Shown: positions 5,149-8,684 of the stretch, piece by piece
Layout of the letters: each line of letters opens with the position of its first letter
How positions within the stretch are numbered: position 1 is the first letter of the stretch
Origin: Caldivirga sp. UBA161
GTDB lineage: Archaea > Thermoproteota > Thermoprotei > Thermoproteales > Thermocladiaceae
Direction: 5' to 3'
DNA length: 8,684 nucleotides
NCBI RefSeq assembly: GCF_002506515.1
Contig: NZ_DAXS01000028.1
Span: 1 to 8,684 of the forward strand
The notes under the pieces: model-generated
What the model was told of the DNA's origin: nothing
Seen by the model: only the letters and a program-made list of their open reading frames with translations
The model's database searches: none
Made by a program: the position numbers and the translations under genes

Positions 5149-6645
5149 TTAACCATGAAGCCGCCTAGCAATAGCCTCAAGCCTAATACCCCTATCTATA
5201 TCTGAAACACGGCTAACCAACTCCTCCCCTGAAACGGATTCAAGGTCCTTATTCTTAGTTTCCTTTAATGGTATGGTTAATAATGCGCCCAGTATTGACA
5301 CAATCCCGTAGACTACCAGTAATTCCTTAACATGAGCCTCAAGTAATGGGTAAAGAAGTAGGGTGGATAAGGCGGCTCCAGCCTTACCTGCCGCTGCAGA
5401 TATGCCGTGCCCCATAGCCCTGTGGCTAACTGGGTAAACCTCAGCCGGCACTACGAAGGTTGTGGTATTTGGCCCAAAGTTTATGAAGAAGAATGTTAAT
5501 ACATATAGCATTAGTACTACTTGAGTAGGGGCTAGGAAGCTAATTAAGCCTGCATTATTAATCACAACTAGGGCTGAAACAGTTAAGTAGAGCGCACCCA
5601 TTATGGCAAACCCCTGAAGCTGCATTAGCCTCCTCCCAACCTTATCTATAAGTAAGGCTGCAGTGAAGTAGCCGGGTAGGCCTACTAGGAACGGTAAGCT
5701 GGCTTCAAAGACTTCATGAATTATACGTGACTTCAACGCCGTGTACGTGCTTACTGGTAGGAAGGTGGTTACTATCGGCCCTGAGTATATTCCTGTGCCG
5801 TAGTAGGCTATGTCCATTAGGAACCATGTGCCTGCTGTAATAATTAACGTGAACCAGTACCTCCTCAGGAATTCACTCATGTTTAGCTTCCTTGATGATG
5901 CTGCTTCATTAATCCTAACACCAAGGAAGCCGGCTGCCTTATTAGCCTCCCTTAAATCCCCCTTAACCAGTAATGCGTATCTGGGTGTTTCAGGTATTTT
6001 ACGCCTCATATGAATCACCATTAAGGCCGGTATCGCGCCCACAGCCAGCATAATCCTCCAGGCTAATGAGGGTGGTAGTAGGTTAACTGATGCTAAGCCA
6101 ACTAGGACTGCTGTTAAGGCTCCTATGCCTTGACTTGAGAAAACTAAGGCCACTAACCTCCCCCTATCCTTGACGTTGGCGTACTCACTCATTATTACTG
6201 AGGATACTGGGTAATCACCACCAATACCTAAACCCAATATACCCCTAAAGGCTATTAACCAGTAAAGATTCGGCGCTAAAGCTGAGAGTAAGGCACCAGT
6301 AGCCATTAATGCTGCCTCAACACCATAAACCCTCCTCCTACCCCAATAATCAGCAAGCCAACCAAAGAGGACTTGGCCAATTATGGCTGTTAATATGGCT
6401 GATGATGCAATGAAGCCCTCGGCTGGGATCCCAAGTATAGGCATCTGTGGGTTGAATCCATTAATTTGCATGCTTCTAAATATGTCTAGTACTGCGCCAA
6501 TTATGAATAAATCATAGGCATCAGTGAAGAAGCCCATGCTTGCCGTGAAAAGCACCTTAAGGTGTCGGGATGTGATACTAATGTTATTAATTCCATTGAA
6601 TGGGTTAATGCTAGTGTTATACTCAATGCGCTTCATTATTCTCAT
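5149..6645 (-). CDS. MFS transporter of the phosphate:H+ symporter (PHO84-like) family
   Basis: This membrane protein of about 498 residues has 12 predicted transmembrane segments and cytoplasmic ends. Numbered from ATG 6645, it shows the PHS-family signatures known from fungal and plant phosphate transporters: FFTDAYDLF (39-47), GWLADYWGRRRVYGVE (95-110), GIGGDYPVSSVIMSEYA (140-156), TWFLMDIAYYG (273-283) and NFGPNTTTFVVPAEVYP (389-405) followed by GHGISAAAGKAGA. Asp144 (GGDYP) and Asp278 (LMDIAYYG) match residues implicated in phosphate and proton binding in the fungal PiPT structure. Uptake of phosphate or a similar anion driven by protons is therefore the best call; another organic anion or sugar cannot be excluded in an archaeon. 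It converges on the SUMT gene with a 14-base gap. An in-frame ATG lies two codons upstream at 6651, but the TATA box is 26 bases from 6645 and only 20 from 6651, so I prefer 6645. Confidence 0.85.
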   Translation of the reverse strand: MRIMKRIEYNTSINPFNGINNISITSRHLKVLFTASMGFFTDAYDLFIIGAVLDIFRSMQINGFNPQMPILGIPAEGFIASSAILTAIIGQVLFGWLADYWGRRRVYGVEAALMATGALLSALAPNLYWLIAFRGILGLGIGGDYPVSSVIMSEYANVKDRGRLVALVFSSQGIGALTAVLVGLASVNLLPPSLAWRIMLAVGAIPALMVIHMRRKIPETPRYALLVKGDLREANKAAGFLGVRINEAASSRKLNMSEFLRRYWFTLIITAGTWFLMDIAYYGTGIYSGPIVTTFLPVSTYTALKSRIIHEVFEASLPFLVGLPGYFTAALLIDKVGRRLMQLQGFAIMGALYLTVSALVVINNAGLISFLAPTQVVLMLYVLTFFFINFGPNTTTFVVPAEVYPVSHRAMGHGISAAAGKAGAALSTLLLYPLLEAHVKELLVVYGIVSILGALLTIPLKETKNKDLESVSGEELVSRVSDIDRGIRLEAIARRLHG

Positions 6646-6667
6646 GCACATGAATTAGGAAAGTCGA

Positions 6668-6674
6668 TATAAAT
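6668..6674 (-). promoter_or_regulatory. TATA box of the MFS transporter gene
   Basis: On the minus strand the sequence is ATTTATA, centred about 26 bases before the ATG at 6645, which decides the choice between the two in-frame ATGs. Confidence 0.5.
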
Positions 6675-6786
6675 TTTGTCTGCTTAAAATGGGTACTCAA
6701 TATAGGTGTAAGTAAGCGTACGTTTAACTACATGGGTCAACGTAGTATTAGGTATGCTGATAAGGCAATGGGGGAGCGACGCTAAG

Positions 6787-6795
6787 GCTTAAATA
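6787..6795 (+). promoter_or_regulatory. TATA box of the flpA gene
   Basis: The sequence GCTTAAATA is centred 27 bases before ATG 6818. It is followed immediately by the palindrome at 6795-6812, so an operator and the core promoter would touch. Confidence 0.6.
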
Positions 6796-6812
6796 CCTTA
6801 ATTAATTAAGGT
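6795..6812. promoter_or_regulatory. 18-bp perfect palindrome in the flpA promoter, candidate operator
   Basis: ACCTTAATTAATTAAGGT is its own exact reverse complement. It lies between the TATA box and the ATG of the fibrillarin gene, ending five bases before the start codon, so a bound protein would block polymerase entry. Archaeal dimeric repressors of the Lrp or MarR type use sites of this size. The AT-rich core makes a chance origin possible. Confidence 0.45.
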
Positions 6813-6817
6813 TAAGT

Positions 6818-7528
6818 ATGTCCAGTGTAAGGGCAGTGGATGTTAAGGAGCATGAGAAGTTCAAGGGTGTTTACTGGATTGAGTTCGAGGATGGCTCAAC
6901 CAGGTTAGCTACAAGGAACTTGACGCCAGGTAAAAGGGTGTATGGTGAGCAGTTAATTAACCTAGGTGGTGTTGAGTATAGGGTTTGGAATCCCTATAGG
7001 TCTAAGCTTGGTGCGGCAATAATGAATAAGCTTGAGGTTATGCCCATTGGTGAAGGATCTAAGGTGCTTTACCTTGGTGCAGCAAGTGGTACAACAGTTA
7101 GTCACGTGAGTGATATTGTTGGGTTAAGTGGTTTAATTTACAGTGTTGAATTTAGCCCAAGGGTTTTTAGGGAATTCATGCAGAATATTATAGACCAAGG
7201 TAGGTTAAACGTAATACCAATACTTGCCGACGCCAGGTACCCTGAGCAATACATTTCACTGGTTAAGGGAGTTGATGTAGCATATATTGATGTAGCTCAG
7301 CCATTTCAAGCTAAGATACTTGCAGATAATGCCGATGTGTACCTAGTTAAGGGTGGTTACATAATCTTAGTCATAAAGGCGATGTCAATTGACGTCACCA
7401 AGGAACCCTCTGAAACCTTTAAGAGGGAGATAGATACAATTAAGGAGAGGGGATTCGACATAATAAACATGATTCACCTAGAACCCTATGATGTTGCGCA
7501 TGCGTTAGTTGTTGGTAAGAGGGATTAA
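6818..7528 (+). CDS. flpA: Fibrillarin-like rRNA/tRNA 2'-O-methyltransferase
   Basis: This 236-residue protein is the archaeal fibrillarin, the methyltransferase of box C/D small RNA complexes. With L7Ae, Nop5 and a guide RNA it methylates ribose 2'-hydroxyls in rRNA and tRNA, using S-adenosylmethionine. The N-terminal small domain (about 1-60) ends in the family block YRVWNPYRSKLGAAI (54-68). The Rossmann domain has motif I VLYLGAASGTT (83-93), SHVSDIVG (95-102), the SAM ribose contact Glu111, ADAR (137-140), YIDVAQPFQAKI (156-167), and IKAMSIDVT (186-194), where most relatives have IKARSID. The C-terminus LEPYDVAHALVVG is typical. Length is normal. In many archaea flpA follows nop5 in an operon; here the upstream neighbour is a divergent transporter gene and flpA has its own TATA box, 27 bases before ATG. 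It overlaps trm1 tail to tail by 24 bases. Confidence 0.96.
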   Translation: MSSVRAVDVKEHEKFKGVYWIEFEDGSTRLATRNLTPGKRVYGEQLINLGGVEYRVWNPYRSKLGAAIMNKLEVMPIGEGSKVLYLGAASGTTVSHVSDIVGLSGLIYSVEFSPRVFREFMQNIIDQGRLNVIPILADARYPEQYISLVKGVDVAYIDVAQPFQAKILADNADVYLVKGGYIILVIKAMSIDVTKEPSETFKREIDTIKERGFDIINMIHLEPYDVAHALVVGKRD

Positions 7529-8647
7529 GCGGATAACCCTAATTAACCACCATGGTTCAGCACTAGTCTTAATACCCTCAGTAGTGAAGTGTGTATCATA
7601 AGCCTCAATACCATTCTCCATTAAATGCGACTTGAGCCTTAATGGGCTTGGAATGAGGCCTAAACCCCTACCCAACTCCGTTACTGTGTAGTATAGGGGT
7701 ATTGGTAGGTTATCAGGTAATGTTCCCTTAATTATTTCAGCAGCCCTCAATTCATAATCAATATTATTAACTAATGCCAGCGAGTAGTCTAGGAATTCAA
7801 CATCCCCAATAGTACCAATCCACAGGGGCCCACTAACCATGCACCCACCCTTAACGCCAATCGGATACCTATTAATGAAGCCCCTCCTCAAGGATTCACT
7901 ACAGTAATAGGCGTAGCCAAGGTTCCTTACAGTCTCTCTGGCAGACCCCCTATCCTTACTCACTATTACACATACCCTATAGTAATGCCTCTCCCAGTAC
8001 GCTAATAATGGTTTAACCCCAGCATCAATCATTAAGGCTTGCCTAGCAATAAACCCTAATAAACCCCTTAAGCCTATTTCCCTAGATAAGAAGCCCCTAA
8101 GCGGCCTAAAACCATACCTCCTAATAGCCTTATTAACGTAACTACCCTGCAGGACCGCTAAGTCAGTGGCTGTGGCGCAGAGTAATCCACCGTGTTTAAT
8201 TGAAAGTAAGGCGGAATTAATGAATGGGGCTGGTGAACCGTAAGGGTCAATGTCTATTATATCGCACTTATTATTAGCCAGTAGAACGTTAGCATCACTC
8301 CTAATTACCTTAACCTGATCCCTTAATCCATTTAACTCAACGTTCCTTAAGGCAACATCAACTGCAGCATTATCCACATCACCGGCAATAACCCTCTCAA
8401 CCCCAGCCTCCTTAACATACCTAATACTCCTAATGCCTGTACCCGTAAATGGTTCACATAATACGCCATTCCTACCAAGGAGCCTTAAGTAAGCTCTAAC
8501 AATGATAACTGATATACTCCTATTATTAACCATGGCTGGGTTATAGAATACTGGTGCCCAAGCCGGCTCAATACGCCCACCGGCAATGTACTTGCTTAAG
8601 TCCGGCGCATAAAAGGAGACTGCGCCCTCCCTTTGAATTACGTACAT
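7505..8647 (-). CDS. trm1: tRNA (guanine26-N2)-dimethyltransferase Trm1
   Basis: The 380-residue enzyme methylates N2 of G26 in tRNA, at the joint of the D and anticodon arms, with S-adenosylmethionine. Family blocks in order are VFYNPAMVNNR (33-43), EPFTGTGIRSIRY (65-77, SAM motif I), DIDPYGSPAPF (132-142, motif IV), CATATDLAVL (157-166), LLAYWERHYYRV (214-225), GPLWIG (273-278) and THFTTEGIKT (352-361). Length equals that of Pyrococcus Trm1 (about 381). Two oddities stand out. The family usually carries two CxxC pairs just before GPLW, but here only C249 and C269 remain (CSES and GGCM), so a four-cysteine zinc site cannot form. In addition, the Asp of the common NRD motif is Ser44. The rest is intact, so I expect an active enzyme. 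It overlaps flpA by 24 bases and has its own TATA box 25-26 bases before the start. Confidence 0.95.
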   Translation of the reverse strand: MYVIQREGAVSFYAPDLSKYIAGGRIEPAWAPVFYNPAMVNNRSISVIIVRAYLRLLGRNGVLCEPFTGTGIRSIRYVKEAGVERVIAGDVDNAAVDVALRNVELNGLRDQVKVIRSDANVLLANNKCDIIDIDPYGSPAPFINSALLSIKHGGLLCATATDLAVLQGSYVNKAIRRYGFRPLRGFLSREIGLRGLLGFIARQALMIDAGVKPLLAYWERHYYRVCVIVSKDRGSARETVRNLGYAYYCSESLRRGFINRYPIGVKGGCMVSGPLWIGTIGDVEFLDYSLALVNNIDYELRAAEIIKGTLPDNLPIPLYYTVTELGRGLGLIPSPLRLKSHLMENGIEAYDTHFTTEGIKTSAEPWWLIRVIRLIPLTNN

Positions 8648-8667
8648 TAGTGAAAGGTACGATTACT

Positions 8668-8677
8668 CTTAATTAAA
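8668..8677 (-). promoter_or_regulatory. TATA box of the trm1 gene
   Basis: On the minus strand the sequence is TTTAATTAAG, centred about 25-26 bases before the ATG at 8647, the same leaderless spacing as in the other genes here. Confidence 0.5.
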
Positions 8678-8684
8678 TTCTTCG

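Noticed and set aside
5810..6013. 67-codon plus-strand ORF in the MFS gene
   Set aside because: It is antisense to clear transporter sequence, with no supporting signal.
6690..6790. Box C/D small RNA in the flpA upstream region
   Set aside because: A CTGATAA-like element is present, but no matched C, D', C' and D box set could be found.

Overview
The window looks like chromosomal DNA of a thermophilic crenarchaeon (Thermoproteota, order Thermoproteales). A Caldivirga- or Vulcanisaeta-like genome is my best guess, not a proven assignment. The evidence is archaeal-type genes (fibrillarin-like rRNA methyltransferase, archaeal Trm1, a Mig-type DNA glycosylase, a DUF123 protein), arginine written almost only as AGG, moderate G+C, and promoters in which a TATA-like box sits about 26-29 bases before the start codon, with no Shine-Dalgarno site. 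This is the leaderless arrangement typical of these archaea.

Left region (1-1706) is accessory in character. It opens with the 3' end of a HepT-like (DUF86) toxin RNase whose start lies outside the window. A 344-base stretch with an orphan reading frame (300-443) follows, then a Mig/MutY-class DNA glycosylase (501-1142) with a complete Fe-S cluster motif. Next come 564 bases without an intact gene. These hold the dead first 21 codons of what looks like a flavin reductase, with its TATA box still correctly placed, and another headless fragment (1400-1600) with a faint HEPN/PaREP1-like look.

Right region (1707-8684) is compact and orderly. Six genes alternate strictly in strand: GH3 beta-glucosidase (+), DUF123 GIY-YIG-like protein (-), uroporphyrinogen-III C-methyltransferase (+), PHO84-like MFS phosphate/proton symporter (-), fibrillarin-like 2'-O-methyltransferase FlpA (+) and tRNA G26 methyltransferase Trm1 (-). 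Convergent pairs are 33 and 14 bases apart, and the last pair overlaps by 24 bases. Each gene has its own recognisable TATA box, so there are no operons here. The genes serve separate jobs: sugar hydrolysis, possible DNA processing, tetrapyrrole synthesis, phosphate uptake, rRNA modification and tRNA modification.

I see no CRISPR array, tRNA, rRNA or intact insertion sequence. No clearly new multi-gene system is visible. The points most worth a second look are the 18-bp perfect palindrome in the flpA promoter, the missing cysteines of the Trm1 zinc site, the Thermotoga-like GH3 enzyme and the gene remnants flanking the glycosylase.
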